From GWC2-45-44 sp041661665 (GTDB taxonomy: Bacteria > Planctomycetota > Phycisphaerae > Sedimentisphaerales > UBA12454): a DNA stretch of 64,000 nt. The translations under genes and the position numbers were made by a program. Positions within the stretch are counted from its first letter, which is position 1, and the number at the start of each line of letters is the position of its first letter. The notes under the pieces are model-generated. The model had not been told where the DNA came from. It saw only the letters and a list, made by a program, of their open reading frames with translations, and did no database searches. Below, one piece after another: positions 26,311-35,017 of the stretch. The stretch spans positions 62,001 to 126,000 of the forward strand of contig JBAZTW010000002.1 in the NCBI GenBank assembly GCA_041661665.1, in the 5' to 3' direction.

Positions 26311-26862
26311 ATGGATTATCCATTGGCGTATTTGATAACTTTTACGACCTATGGCGTGTGGTTGCACGGCGATATTCGCGGCAGTGTTGATAAGGAACAT
26401 AACAAGTATGGAGACGATTTTTTGCCGCGAACGGAGAGTTTTGAAAGACAGGATCGCAAATTTCTGAAAAATGATGCGGTTTTACTTGCCGAAAATGATA
26501 GGAACATCGTGCTTAATGCCATTCTTAGCCAATGTAGTTTTAGAGGCTGGTTTGCCTATGCGATTCATGTCAGAAGCAATCATATTCATATTGTTGTTTC
26601 GGCCGCGGAAAAGCCTGAAAAGATAATGTCCACTTTTAAATCTTATTCAACCAGAGCATTGCGAGCATCTGGTATTAACAGGTTGAAATTTTGGACTGTA
26701 CACGGAAGCACACGGTATTTGTGGGATAAAGAAAAACTTGAAAAGGCGATAAAATATGTTAGAGATGAACAGGGCAAAATGATGGCCTATGGAAATTCAA
26801 AGACAACAGAGCCTGGAGCGAAAGCGACGGGTGTTCTCCCTGCGCTGTCGCTTGGGCTCTGA
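26311..26862 (+). CDS. REP-associated tyrosine transposase (RAYT, IS200/TnpA_REP type)
   Basis: A 183-residue protein with the Y1 transposase/HUH fold: ITFTTYGVWLHGD at the N-terminus and the metal-binding HUH motif SNHIHIVVS. The catalytic Tyr is probably in the KYVRDEQG helix near the C-terminus. RAYTs are single-copy domesticated relatives of IS200 transposases that act on REP palindromes. ATG 26311 has GAGAGAAAG upstream; the frame is open further 5' from a TTG but that part overlaps ribF. REP copies flank the gene on both sides, and the last residues are translated from the 3' REP. Confidence 0.85.
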   Translation: MDYPLAYLITFTTYGVWLHGDIRGSVDKEHNKYGDDFLPRTESFERQDRKFLKNDAVLLAENDRNIVLNAILSQCSFRGWFAYAIHVRSNHIHIVVSAAEKPEKIMSTFKSYSTRALRASGINRLKFWTVHGSTRYLWDKEKLEKAIKYVRDEQGKMMAYGNSKTTEPGAKATGVLPALSLGL

Positions 26863-26871
26863 ATGCTGAAC
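26805..26871 (+). repeat. REP copy downstream of RAYT
   Basis: An imperfect palindrome: AGAGCC...AGCGA pairs with TCGCT..GGGCTCT. Bases 26838-26861 are identical to the reverse complement of 12908-12931. It supplies the RAYT C-terminus and stop codon. Confidence 0.85.
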
Positions 26872-26888
26872 TTATAAAAAGGAATTTA

Positions 26889-27887
26889 ATGACAACAACT
26901 GACGGTTTTAAAAAAGCGATTGATTTAATAAATAAGTCTCATAGCTGGCTGATTACCTCTCACACCCGGCCGGACGGCGATGCTGTCGGCTGTATGAAAA
27001 GTTTTTACGATTTGGCGGCTCAATTAGGCAAAAAGGCGCAGCCGATTTTGCTTTCTCTGCCGGCGAAATGGTATCAATCCATATTCGATGAGCCTGTGCC
27101 TGTCCTTGGCAACGATATAAAAATCGAAGATTTAAAAACCGAGCGGTTTGACCTCATTATAATTGTCGATACCAATAGTTATATTCAGTTGACGGAATTT
27201 GATAAATGGCTCAAAAAGTCGAAGATTCCCGTGCTTGTGGTAGACCATCATCTCAGCGGCGACGGACTTGGCGATGTTGAGATTATCGACCCAGCCGCCG
27301 CGGCGACAGGCGAAATAGTATTCGACCTTTTCAAATACGCAGGCTGGAAAATCACGCCGGCCATTGCGGAGGCTTTGTTTGTTGCGATTTCAACCGATAC
27401 AGGCTGGTTCAGATTTGACAACACCGACAGCAGAGTAATGAATAACGCCGCTGAACTGATTGGGCTGGGAGTTAAGGTTTCGGATGTTTATCATAAAATG
27501 TTTCAGAATTATTCGCCCGCCAGGCTTAAACTCCTCGGCAAAATGCTCGAAACTCTCGAATTGTACTGCGATGGTAAAATCGCGTTGCAATTCATTATGC
27601 GGGCTGATTTCGACGCGGCAGGGGCGATTGGAAGCGATACCGAGGAATTCGTCAACGAATGCCAAAAGATAAATACTATCGAGGCGGCGGCTCTATTCGT
27701 GGAATTAAAGGACGGCGGATTCAGATGTTCGCTGCGAAGCAACGGCTCAATTGATGTTCGCCAAATCGCCCAAAAATTCGGCGGCGGCGGACACAGGGTC
27801 GCGGCAGGCGTAAATCTCAATGGCCCGCTCGATACCGCAAAAAAAATGATTCTCGACGAACTTAAAAAAACGATGAACGTAGTATAG
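26889..27887 (+). CDS. DHH-family phosphoesterase, NrnA-like oligoribonuclease
   Basis: A 332-residue cytoplasmic DHH/DHHA1 protein. It has SHTRPDGDAVGC, IIVDTNSY and the signature VVDHHLSGDG, then the C-terminal DHHA1 segment GGGGHRVAAGV. NrnA enzymes degrade very short RNAs and 3'-phosphoadenosine 5'-phosphate; other DHH proteins cleave cyclic dinucleotides or pApA. Length and domain order match NrnA. ATG 26889 follows AAAAAGGAA. Monocistronic, 17 bases after the RAYT-associated REP. Confidence 0.88.
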   Translation: MTTTDGFKKAIDLINKSHSWLITSHTRPDGDAVGCMKSFYDLAAQLGKKAQPILLSLPAKWYQSIFDEPVPVLGNDIKIEDLKTERFDLIIIVDTNSYIQLTEFDKWLKKSKIPVLVVDHHLSGDGLGDVEIIDPAAAATGEIVFDLFKYAGWKITPAIAEALFVAISTDTGWFRFDNTDSRVMNNAAELIGLGVKVSDVYHKMFQNYSPARLKLLGKMLETLELYCDGKIALQFIMRADFDAAGAIGSDTEEFVNECQKINTIEAAALFVELKDGGFRCSLRSNGSIDVRQIAQKFGGGGHRVAAGVNLNGPLDTAKKMILDELKKTMNVV

Positions 27888-27942
27888 TATGAGTGATTTT
27901 ATGAGACTAATAGAAAATTATGTTAAAATAGACAAAATTTTC

Positions 27943-27971
27943 TTGACTTTTGGGCGATTATTTGCTTTAAT
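27943..27971 (+). promoter_or_regulatory. Promoter for the PEP-CTERM pair
   Basis: TTGACT (27943-27948), 17-bp spacer, TTTAAT (27966-27971). The leader to the gene at 28265 would be about 287 bases and includes a CCCGT/ACGGG hairpin near 28074-28092 and the palindromic repeat at 28161-28187. No known riboswitch was recognised in it. Confidence 0.6.
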
Positions 27972-28160
27972 AGGGTAAGTACAAACGAGTCTTAATTGGG
28001 GTTGGGAAGTAACATCATTTTCTTAGTTTAAACAACTGCGGATTTTTCTGCACAGATTATTTATTGGGGTGTCCCGTTATAAAAATGACGGGTCTGAACA
28101 TCTAAAATTGGGGTAATAACCTATTGCGATATAGAGATACTATGCGCACTGACAGATTTA

Positions 28161-28187
28161 TGTCATTCCCGCGAAGGCGGGAATCCA
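28161..28187. repeat. Intergenic palindrome ATTCCCGC-N4-GCGGGAAT
   Basis: ATTCCCGC (28165-28172) and GCGGGAAT (28177-28184) flanked by TGTC and CC. The same palindrome is found inside hypF at 42287-42306, and a diverged form in the 151-bp tandem array. Confidence 0.85.
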
Positions 28188-28264
28188 GTTTTGAGTTTTG
28201 TTTAATTCGGATTTGTTTAGGATTTAGATATTAGAATTTCGATTTTTTTTATGGGGTGGTTGTT

Positions 28265-28858
28265 ATGAAGAATTTTAAATCGGTTGTAATTGCTCTATCA
28301 GTTTTGTTTTGCGTTTGTGCAAATGCCTCGCTAATCGGCATTCCAGCGTATTCCGGCACAACGACATTCAACTTGTCGAATGGCACAAGCGTTCTAAATG
28401 CAAATGTGGAATATGCGGTTTTTGCTCCCGGTCAATACACCGGCAATGATATTTCTGGCGGCAGCGACTACATATACGCATATCAGATTTTCAGCAATTC
28501 GCCCGCATCGAATGTCGCGGTCGATTTCTTCTCGGTTGGGATTCCCATCGGCAGCGGCATAAATGCTGTCGGCACTGATTCGACTTACGGCACATTGGGC
28601 GGCGTAAATCCGCTGGCATTTAATTTCCCGCAAAGCGCTGGGTATATGTTTATCTATTCGGCGCTTAATCCCGGTCAGCATTCTACGGTGCTTTTGTTTA
28701 GTTCCGATTATTCGCCGACGATGGGCTTTGGCACGGTCAGCGGCGGCGGTCTGAGCGGTATGGGTGCATTACCTACGCCATCTCTTGTACCTGAGCCTGC
28801 GACAATAGCGCTGCTCGTTCCGGCAATTATGGCATTAAGAATCAAACGAAAGAAATAA
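28265..28858 (+). CDS. PEP-CTERM exported protein
   Basis: A 197-residue protein with a signal peptide (SVVIALSVLFCVCANA), a beta-rich middle and a C-terminal PEP-CTERM sorting tail: VPEPATIALLVPAIMALR then a basic RIKRKK end. The tail is cut by an exosortase (EpsH type) that couples export to exopolysaccharide production; no exosortase gene is in this window. ATG 28265 begins the signal peptide and is preferred over an in-frame GTG nine bases earlier. The middle has no recognised domain. Confidence 0.85.
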   Translation: MKNFKSVVIALSVLFCVCANASLIGIPAYSGTTTFNLSNGTSVLNANVEYAVFAPGQYTGNDISGGSDYIYAYQIFSNSPASNVAVDFFSVGIPIGSGINAVGTDSTYGTLGGVNPLAFNFPQSAGYMFIYSALNPGQHSTVLLFSSDYSPTMGFGTVSGGGLSGMGALPTPSLVPEPATIALLVPAIMALRIKRKK

Positions 28859-28884
28859 TTGCAATGATTACTAATGGGGGAAAA

Positions 28885-29418
28885 ATGAAATATTTGACTT
28901 TTACAATTTGCCTGACGCTCGCTGTCTGTACGACGGGTTTTGCGGGTGGCAACTATGCGGTGCTTATGCAGGAAAGTCCTGCGGGGGCAGGCGAAATACA
29001 ACCCGGCCCTGGCGTACACACGTTTGGCGTAAATGAAAAGGTAACGCTCAATACTGTTCCGAAAAAAGGCTATAAGTTTGTGTATTGGCTTGGCGATGTG
29101 AGCGACCCGACAACTAACCGGACAACAATGTCGGTTGATGGGCCGAAAATTATTATCGCAGTTTTTGAAAGGGACGCTTATGAGCTGCCCAGTATGGATG
29201 GCGCGATTTCTCAGGGGCCGGAAAGTCTTACGCCTCGAAATGATTTGTTCGGCGGAGACTTGCCGTCAATTTCACCGCCGCCTTCACCGCCATCGCCGCC
29301 GGATGGCCCGAAGCCTCCGGATAATCCTGTGCCGGAACCTGGAACTATGATTCTGCTTGCATCGGGTATTTTTATATTGCGAAAGAGATTTTTTGGAAAA
29401 CAGCGGTTTTTAAAATAG
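28885..29418 (+). CDS. PEP-CTERM exported protein with InlB-type B-repeat
   Basis: A 177-residue exported protein with a signal peptide (YLTFTICLTLAVCTTGFA) and a bacterial B-repeat-like module at about 30-95 (GVNEKVTLNTVPKKGYKFVY, then WLGDVSDPTTN). A Pro/Ser-rich linker (PPPSPPSPPDGPKPPDNP) and the sorting tail VPEPGTMILLASGIFILRKR follow. ATG 28885 follows GGGGGAAAA. An ATG 21 bases upstream is in frame but lacks a ribosome binding site. Probably co-transcribed with the previous PEP-CTERM gene. The stop codon lies in an 18-base sequence repeated at 35056-35073. Confidence 0.83.
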   Translation: MKYLTFTICLTLAVCTTGFAGGNYAVLMQESPAGAGEIQPGPGVHTFGVNEKVTLNTVPKKGYKFVYWLGDVSDPTTNRTTMSVDGPKIIIAVFERDAYELPSMDGAISQGPESLTPRNDLFGGDLPSISPPPSPPSPPDGPKPPDNPVPEPGTMILLASGIFILRKRFFGKQRFLK

Positions 29419-29425
29419 TCTCGGC
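29408..29425 (+). repeat. 18-base shared sequence at a gene end
   Basis: TTTTAAAATAGTCTCGGC is identical to 35056-35073. It contains the stop codon of the PEP-CTERM gene and is followed, as at 35074-35128, by a short GC hairpin region and an A/T-rich GATTTTT/CTTTGATT tail. Confidence 0.75.
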
Positions 29426-29511
29426 CGCCTGTCATGAGCTTGTCGAATGATGAGGCCGAAACCTTGATTTTGATTTTTAATCTTTGATTTTTGATATTTA
29501 AATAAACGCCT

Positions 29512-29551
29512 GCGACATCAGGAGCCTGGTCCCCGGAATCCCTGATGTCGC
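29512..29551 (+). other. Strong hairpin, possible structured RNA
   Basis: GCGACATCAGG (29512-29522) pairs perfectly with CCTGATGTCGC (29541-29551) over an 18-base loop rich in G and C. No coding sequence is present. Together with the terminator at 29600-29638 it could form a small RNA or the 3' UTR of the PEP-CTERM transcript. Confidence 0.5.
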
Positions 29552-29599
29552 TGGTAAAAATACAGTGAAGCCCGGTTCTTGGGTATAGGAAGAAGATGC

Positions 29600-29638
29600 G
29601 GTCGGCGGTTTTAAAAAACCGCCGGCCAATTTTTTTTA
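29600..29638 (+). terminator. Rho-independent terminator
   Basis: A 13-bp stem (29600-29612 with 29615-29627, GGCGGTTTT/AAAACCGCC at its core) followed by AA and eight T residues. Terminates the PEP-CTERM transcript. The hairpin, T tract and the following A-rich CTTGCGCATT sequence resemble 10849-10925. Confidence 0.85.
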
Positions 29639-29645
29639 AAAAAAT

Positions 29646-29868
29646 AAAAACTTGCGCATTTTCAGCCACCTTTTTAAGAGGAGTTTTGGTAAAAAAGTTT
29701 GTTTACAAGTTAAAAACCGCTTCTGGATATTAAAGACCCGTAGAAAAAGCGCAAGAAAATGGAAAAATTTCGCAAATTTCTTCAAAAAAAGTCAAATTTC
29801 GAACGACTTTAACCACAGATTACACGGATTTCACAGATTTTTGCAAGTTTTGAATGATTTTTAGAGGG
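29646..29868 (-). repeat. About 220-bp intergenic repeat, copy R
   Basis: Its reverse complement aligns along its whole length with 13411-13632, in the same block order. No gene is visible inside it. A piece of the CTTGCGCATT edge is also present at 10887-10925. Confidence 0.8.
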
Positions 29869-30231
29869 TGAAATTGACGACTAAACAATTCGTCTTTTAA
29901 CATGAAGGCACAAAGTAGCAAAGGCACATAGGCACAAAGAATTGGAACCGCTGATTTCGCAGGTTTTTTTAGACGGGATAACAGGATAGTTTGGATATTA
30001 AAATTGTGGAGTTGACGGGGCTATTTTTCTGTGAGGGTGGGAAGGGATTTTTTTTATTTTTGGATTGCTATTGTCCTGCTCAAGATTGATAATGTCTTTT
30101 AATTACTTTGGATTGTAATTGCAGGTTGGAGGCAGTCCTTACGGTTCGTTGTGGGACCATTTCAAACTGCATATCATTTGGTGAATAATGAAATATAATA
30201 AAATTAGTGGTTGAGGTAAGGTGGTAGAAGC
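29869..30231. other. Gap upstream of the OLD-like gene
   Basis: No gene is visible. It contains an AGGCACAAAG direct-repeat stretch (29904-29940) and, at 30194-30199, a TATAAT that may be the -10 box of the OLD-like gene; no good -35 box was found. Confidence 0.4.
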
Positions 30232-31980
30232 ATGAAGCTAAAAAGATTCAAAATTAATGGTGTTAAGTCTATCATTGATAGTGGCAATTGTTATCTTTCA
30301 GATGACAACATTACCATATTTGCAGGTCAAAACGAAGCTGGTAAAACAGCAATTCTGCAAGCATTGAATTATTTTTCTAATGGTATGACTCCAGAATTTA
30401 AAAAATACTCTTTACGTAGTGATATGCCCCCCCGTGTTGAATGTGAATTTGAACTTTCGAAAAGTGATATTGGTACGATATGTGAAAAGGATGTAAGATT
30501 CCGTGCAGTAACTAATGATCTGAAGAACTTTGTATTTTTCCGAGATGCCGAAAGTAAAGGATTTATATTTGATAATGGACTGCATTTGAATGTCATTGAT
30601 TTATTGAAAAAAGACAGTTCTACCAAAAAAGATGTGGCCAAATTAGTGATAGAAAAAAACCCTAATGGCACCGACGAAGAAAAGGAAAATGCATTTAATA
30701 AGCAAGTTGACGTTTTAGCTAAAACTTTCGTAACAACAGTAATTAGTTTAATACCTGAGTTTATATATTACGATACATTTAAGGATATTCTGCCAGATTC
30801 AATACAAGTTGGAAGCATTTCTAATAATCAAGCAGTCAAAGATTTAGAAAAGATATTAGGTATTAGTTTTGCCACGGTTGTTAATTTGGATAAGCTTCAA
30901 AGAAAAAATAGATTAGATAGTGCCTTTGCAAGCTTAGCTATAAACTTTAATGAATATTGGTCGCAACAATTAACAGATGAGCAGGATACGTCTTACAAAT
31001 TCCAATGGACGATCGATGGCACTGAAATTCAATTTTTTATAAATAGAAATGTTGGCGAATCTCTCTATTTGGCGCAAAAAAGTCAAGGGTTTAAGTGGTT
31101 TAACTCATTTTATCTTAGGCTTAAATCGCATCATTTGGAAAATAAAAAAAATAATTGTATTTTATTAATTGATGAACCTGGTCAAGGACTCCATGAAACA
31201 GCGCAAATGGACGTTAAAAGGGTTATTGAAGATTTAGTATCACAGGGAATGCAAATAATATATTCAACACATCATTCATTATTAATAGATGTTGATGATA
31301 AGATAAGCAGATTAAGACTGGTTTATCACGATAAAAAGGGATCTAAGATTGGAACTATTTCGCAATTTGCCTCAGGTAAAAGGCAAGCATTGGAAACTCT
31401 CTCCCCAATTGTTACTGCTATGGGGCTTGTGCGTGTTGATTTTTGCAATGGCAAGCTCAATGTTGTTTTAGAAGGCATTACAGATAAGTTCTATATAGAA
31501 GCGTTCAAAATACTTCTTGGTAATAAAAAAGAATATAATTTTATTCCTGCGGCGGGTGCGGATAATATAAAGCATGTGGTTAGTATATTGTTAGGTTGGG
31601 GACATGACTTTAGAGTTATGCATGATAAAAAGCAGAACGTATATAATAAACTAAAGACGACTTTTTTTCCTTATCTTAAGCCCGAAGAAATAGATGAAAA
31701 GATTTTGCAACTTGAGCAAAACGGAATCGAGGATTTATTCACAAATAAAGATTTTCTAAAACATGTTCTTGCTAAAACTGATATTCCTAATATTGATGAA
31801 AAACTTACTAACTCAGAGAATGCCAAACTATTAGGAAAGAAAGAATTGCTTGCAAGACTTTTCCTTGAGCAAGTAAAACAACCCGCTACGACAATAACAA
31901 AAGCAACATTGCAAAATGAAACTATCCAAAATTTTCAAAAGTTTTTTAATTGGCTAGATAGTAAAAGCATTGTCGTGTAA
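30232..31980 (+). CDS. OLD-family-like AAA ATPase with degenerate TOPRIM
   Basis: A 582-residue SMC-like ATPase. It has FKINGVKSI, Walker A GQNEAGKTA at about 33-41, then CILLIDEPGQGLHETAQ (Walker B with ABC-type glutamate) and STHHSLLID (H-loop). From about 405 a TOPRIM-like region follows: VLEGITDKFYIEAFK supplies the acidic residue, but the later DxD site reads MHDKKQ, with only one Asp. OLD nucleases often act in phage defence (P2 Old, GajA of Gabija). No UvrD-like GajB partner is adjacent. The gene is visibly richer in A+T and uses more TTA/AAA/AAT codons than its neighbours, suggesting transfer. It stands alone. Confidence 0.78.
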   Translation: MKLKRFKINGVKSIIDSGNCYLSDDNITIFAGQNEAGKTAILQALNYFSNGMTPEFKKYSLRSDMPPRVECEFELSKSDIGTICEKDVRFRAVTNDLKNFVFFRDAESKGFIFDNGLHLNVIDLLKKDSSTKKDVAKLVIEKNPNGTDEEKENAFNKQVDVLAKTFVTTVISLIPEFIYYDTFKDILPDSIQVGSISNNQAVKDLEKILGISFATVVNLDKLQRKNRLDSAFASLAINFNEYWSQQLTDEQDTSYKFQWTIDGTEIQFFINRNVGESLYLAQKSQGFKWFNSFYLRLKSHHLENKKNNCILLIDEPGQGLHETAQMDVKRVIEDLVSQGMQIIYSTHHSLLIDVDDKISRLRLVYHDKKGSKIGTISQFASGKRQALETLSPIVTAMGLVRVDFCNGKLNVVLEGITDKFYIEAFKILLGNKKEYNFIPAAGADNIKHVVSILLGWGHDFRVMHDKKQNVYNKLKTTFFPYLKPEEIDEKILQLEQNGIEDLFTNKDFLKHVLAKTDIPNIDEKLTNSENAKLLGKKELLARLFLEQVKQPATTITKATLQNETIQNFQKFFNWLDSKSIVV

Positions 31981-32039
31981 GAATGCCACCCTTACGAACC
32001 CGTCGAATAAATCGGCGGGCTAACTACGAAAAGAAATGA

Positions 32040-32075
32040 CCCCCGCAATTTCTTTGCAGAAATTAAGCGCGGGGG
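32040..32075 (+). terminator. Long hairpin after the OLD-like gene
   Basis: CCCCCGC (32040-32046) pairs with GCGGGGG (32069-32075), and AATTTCT (32047-32053) with AGAAATT (32058-32064), with a four-base bulge. No T tract follows, so it may be a REP-like element or a factor-assisted terminator. Confidence 0.6.
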
Positions 32076-32091
32076 CTAAACAAAATAATTC

Positions 32092-32120
32092 GTGAAATAT
32101 GGGGGATATATGGTTAGAAT
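32092..32120 (+). promoter_or_regulatory. Candidate uvrB promoter
   Basis: GTGAAA (32092-32097), 17-bp spacer, TAGAAT (32115-32120). The start codon at 32129 lies eight bases after the -10 box and has no Shine-Dalgarno sequence, as for gpsA. Confidence 0.35.
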
Positions 32121-32128
32121 CCCCGATT

Positions 32129-34114
32129 ATGACGGAATTTAAGTTAATAAGTGATTTTAAACCCAAGGGTGACCAGCCGAAGGCGATTGAGCAACTTGTT
32201 GGTAATCTGCGCTCCGGCAGGCAGTATCAGACGCTGCGTGGCGTTACAGGCAGCGGAAAGACCTTTACGATGGCTAATGTCATCGCTCAATACAAAAGGC
32301 CTGCGCTGGTTGTCAGCCATAATAAGACCCTTGCCGCCCAGCTTTATGAGGAATTCAAGGAGCTTTTCCCCAACAACGCGGTCGAATATTTTGTCAGCTA
32401 CTACGATTATTACCAGCCTGAGGCGTATATTCCGCAGCGCGATATTTATATCGAAAAGGATGCATCGCGAAACGATGAACTCGACAGGTTAAGGCTGGCG
32501 GCTACAGCCAGTCTGACAGGCAGAAAAGACGTAATTATTGTCGCTTCGGTTTCGTGCATTTTCGGATTAGGTTCGCCGGAGGATTATAAAGCAAGCGTTC
32601 TGGCTGTCTGCGTCGGCGATTCTGTCGAGCGAAACGAGCTGCTTGGAAAATTAGCTGATATTCAATACACCCGCAACGATATTGATTTTAAACGTGGGAC
32701 ATTTCGCGTGCGGGGCGATGTTGTCGAGCTTTGGCCGAGCTATGAATCGTTTGCTGTTCGGCTTGAGTTCTTCGGCGATGAAATCGAGAAAATAAATTAT
32801 ATAAATCCGACCAGCGGAGAAATTTTGTCATCTGACCAGCGGCTTTTCGTCTATCCGGCAGGTCATTATGTAATGCCCGCGGACAGGATTGAAGCCGCGA
32901 CGGAGAGCATAAAGGAAGAATTGGCTCATCAAATGATGATGCTGCGGCAGGAAGGCAAACTTTTAGAAGCGCAAAGACTTCAGGCAAGGACGATGTACGA
33001 TATTGAAATGCTCAAGGAAGTCGGCTTTTGCAGCGGGATTGAAAATTATTCAAGGCATTTGAGCGGTCTTGCGCCGGGGACGAGGCCTTATACTTTGATA
33101 GATTACTTCGGCGACGATTTTCTTTTGTTTATTGATGAATCGCACGTAAGCATTCCGCAGATTCGCGCGATGCACGCGGGCGACAAGAGCAGAAAGACTG
33201 TTTTGGTTGAACACGGTTTTCGACTGCCCAGTGCGCTTGATAACAGGCCATTGCGATTCGAGGAGTTTCAGGAGAACTGGAAAAAGGTGATATTTGTTTC
33301 GGCAACGCCTGCGGAGTTTGAACTGAATCTAAGCGGTGATGCGGTTATTGAGCAGGTTGTAAGGCCGACGGGTTTGCTCGACCCTGAGATTTTTGTCGAG
33401 CCGGCATCGAATCAGGTGCCTCATCTGCTTGGAGAAATTGAAAAACGGGTCAGTGCAAATCAGCGTGTTTTGGTTACGACTCTGACCAAAAGGCTTGCAG
33501 AGGATTTATCTTCTTATATAACGAAGAAGGGTTTTCGCTGCCGATATTTGCACAGCGAGATTAAGACGCTTGAACGGGTCGAGATACTCAGGGCTTTGCG
33601 AAACGGCGACTTTGATGTGCTGGTAGGCATAAATCTGCTTCGTGAAGGTCTGGATTTGCCTGAGGTTTCGCTTGTCGCGATTCTCGATGCGGACAAGCAG
33701 GGATTTCTGCGAAGTGAGACATCGCTGGTTCAGACTATCGGCAGGGCGGCTCGAAATGTCGATGCTGCGGTTATTTTTTATGCTGATAAAGTAACCGAGG
33801 CGATGCAAAAAGCAATTGACGAAACAGCCAGACGGCGTAAAATACAATTCCAATATAATAAAGATAATAATATCACGCCCGAAACAGTGAAAAAGCAGAT
33901 TTATCATGGTCTGGCGGAAAAATTGAAGGCTCGCCAGATTGCCCGCGAGGCGGTGAATCTTGATGATAGAGAATATGATGCAGCCGAGATTGTTGCGCAG
34001 ATAGAAGAAGAAATGCTCGCGGCGGCTGAAAAACTTGACTTTGAAAAGGCGGCTTTTCTTAGAGACCAGTTGAAAGATTTAAAAGAGCTGCCGCAGATAA
34101 GGAATGCAAAATGA
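32129..34114 (+). CDS. uvrB: UvrABC system protein B
   Basis: A 661-residue helicase-like subunit of nucleotide excision repair that verifies damage with UvrA and recruits UvrC. FKPKGDQPKAIEQL opens the protein, with Walker A GVTGSGKTFTMA, the beta-hairpin region YYDYYQPEAYIP, motif IGRAARN and the C-terminal UVR motif (AAEKLDFEKAAFLRDQL). ATG 32129 gives the family N-terminus MTEFKLISDF; an in-frame ATG 30 bases earlier would add a non-conserved tail. It overlaps nadC at ATGA. Confidence 0.97.
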   Translation: MTEFKLISDFKPKGDQPKAIEQLVGNLRSGRQYQTLRGVTGSGKTFTMANVIAQYKRPALVVSHNKTLAAQLYEEFKELFPNNAVEYFVSYYDYYQPEAYIPQRDIYIEKDASRNDELDRLRLAATASLTGRKDVIIVASVSCIFGLGSPEDYKASVLAVCVGDSVERNELLGKLADIQYTRNDIDFKRGTFRVRGDVVELWPSYESFAVRLEFFGDEIEKINYINPTSGEILSSDQRLFVYPAGHYVMPADRIEAATESIKEELAHQMMMLRQEGKLLEAQRLQARTMYDIEMLKEVGFCSGIENYSRHLSGLAPGTRPYTLIDYFGDDFLLFIDESHVSIPQIRAMHAGDKSRKTVLVEHGFRLPSALDNRPLRFEEFQENWKKVIFVSATPAEFELNLSGDAVIEQVVRPTGLLDPEIFVEPASNQVPHLLGEIEKRVSANQRVLVTTLTKRLAEDLSSYITKKGFRCRYLHSEIKTLERVEILRALRNGDFDVLVGINLLREGLDLPEVSLVAILDADKQGFLRSETSLVQTIGRAARNVDAAVIFYADKVTEAMQKAIDETARRRKIQFQYNKDNNITPETVKKQIYHGLAEKLKARQIAREAVNLDDREYDAAEIVAQIEEEMLAAAEKLDFEKAAFLRDQLKDLKELPQIRNAK

Positions 34115-34983
34115 AAAGTTTGAATATGGAAAAGGTTGCCAAACTGATTGATATGGCTGTTGAAGAAGATTATGGCGGGGGCGACCCATCATCAGAGCTT
34201 ACGATACCGGCAAACGCGAAGGGCAAGGCGTATATCATAACGCGTGAAGAAATTGTCGTCGGCGGAATGCTCGTCGCGAAGGAAGTGCTTAAGCGGTATG
34301 ACCCTCGGCTTAAGCTGAAAGTTTTTAAACGCGATGGTCAGCGAGCCAATGTCGCAGACAAACTTGCGGTTATAGAAGGGCCTATGCGTTCTATGCTTTC
34401 GGCGGAGCGGGTTGTGCTGAATTTTCTTCAGAGGCTTTGCGGTGTCGCAACGATGACTTATAAATATGTGCACGCAGTTCGCGGAACCAAGGCGAAAATT
34501 TATGATACCCGCAAGACGATGCCGGGCTGGCGGGAACTTGATAAATATGCAGTCCGCTGCGGCAAAGGGCATAACCACCGATATAATCTCAGCGAGGCGG
34601 TGATGTTTAAGGATAATCACGTCGCTCAAATGGGGAAAAATTTAAGCTCAAGACTGAAGGAGCTTGTTGCCAAAGCGAAAAAAATAAAAACCGTAAAATT
34701 TATCTGCGTTGAGGTTGACCACGTTGACGACCAGTTGAATTATGTTCTCAAAATCCCCGGCATAGATGTTGTGCTTTTGGATAATATGGGGCAGTGGCAG
34801 TATAAGTATGCTGTCGCTATGAGAAATAAAATGTGCGGCGATAAGCCGCTCCTCGAAGCCAGCGGCGGAATTACCTTAAATAACGTAAGACAGATTGCCC
34901 TGTGCGGCGTGGATAGAATATCCATCGGAGCGATAACACACAGCGCAGTTTCTGTCGATATAGGCCTGGATAGAGAATTCTAA
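34111..34983 (+). CDS. nadC: Quinolinate phosphoribosyltransferase (decarboxylating)
   Basis: A 290-residue cytoplasmic enzyme converting quinolinate and PRPP to nicotinate mononucleotide in de novo NAD synthesis. Landmarks are EEDYGGGDPSSE, VVLNFLQRLCGVAT, YDTRKTMPGWRELDKYAV, GHNHRYNLSEAVMFKDNH and LEASGGITLNNVR. Length is typical. The ATGA overlap with uvrB and the AAGGA upstream indicate translational coupling. It is followed by an intergenic repeat region. Confidence 0.96.
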   Translation: MKSLNMEKVAKLIDMAVEEDYGGGDPSSELTIPANAKGKAYIITREEIVVGGMLVAKEVLKRYDPRLKLKVFKRDGQRANVADKLAVIEGPMRSMLSAERVVLNFLQRLCGVATMTYKYVHAVRGTKAKIYDTRKTMPGWRELDKYAVRCGKGHNHRYNLSEAVMFKDNHVAQMGKNLSSRLKELVAKAKKIKTVKFICVEVDHVDDQLNYVLKIPGIDVVLLDNMGQWQYKYAVAMRNKMCGDKPLLEASGGITLNNVRQIALCGVDRISIGAITHSAVSVDIGLDREF

Positions 34984-35017
34984 GAACCTCTAAGGGAAAA
35001 GACAGCCGCAGTGATAT

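Noticed and set aside
30232..31980. Complete Gabija-type defence system
   Set aside because: Only an OLD-like protein is present; the flanking genes are a PEP-CTERM protein and uvrB, with no GajB helicase. UvrB is a repair protein, not GajB.
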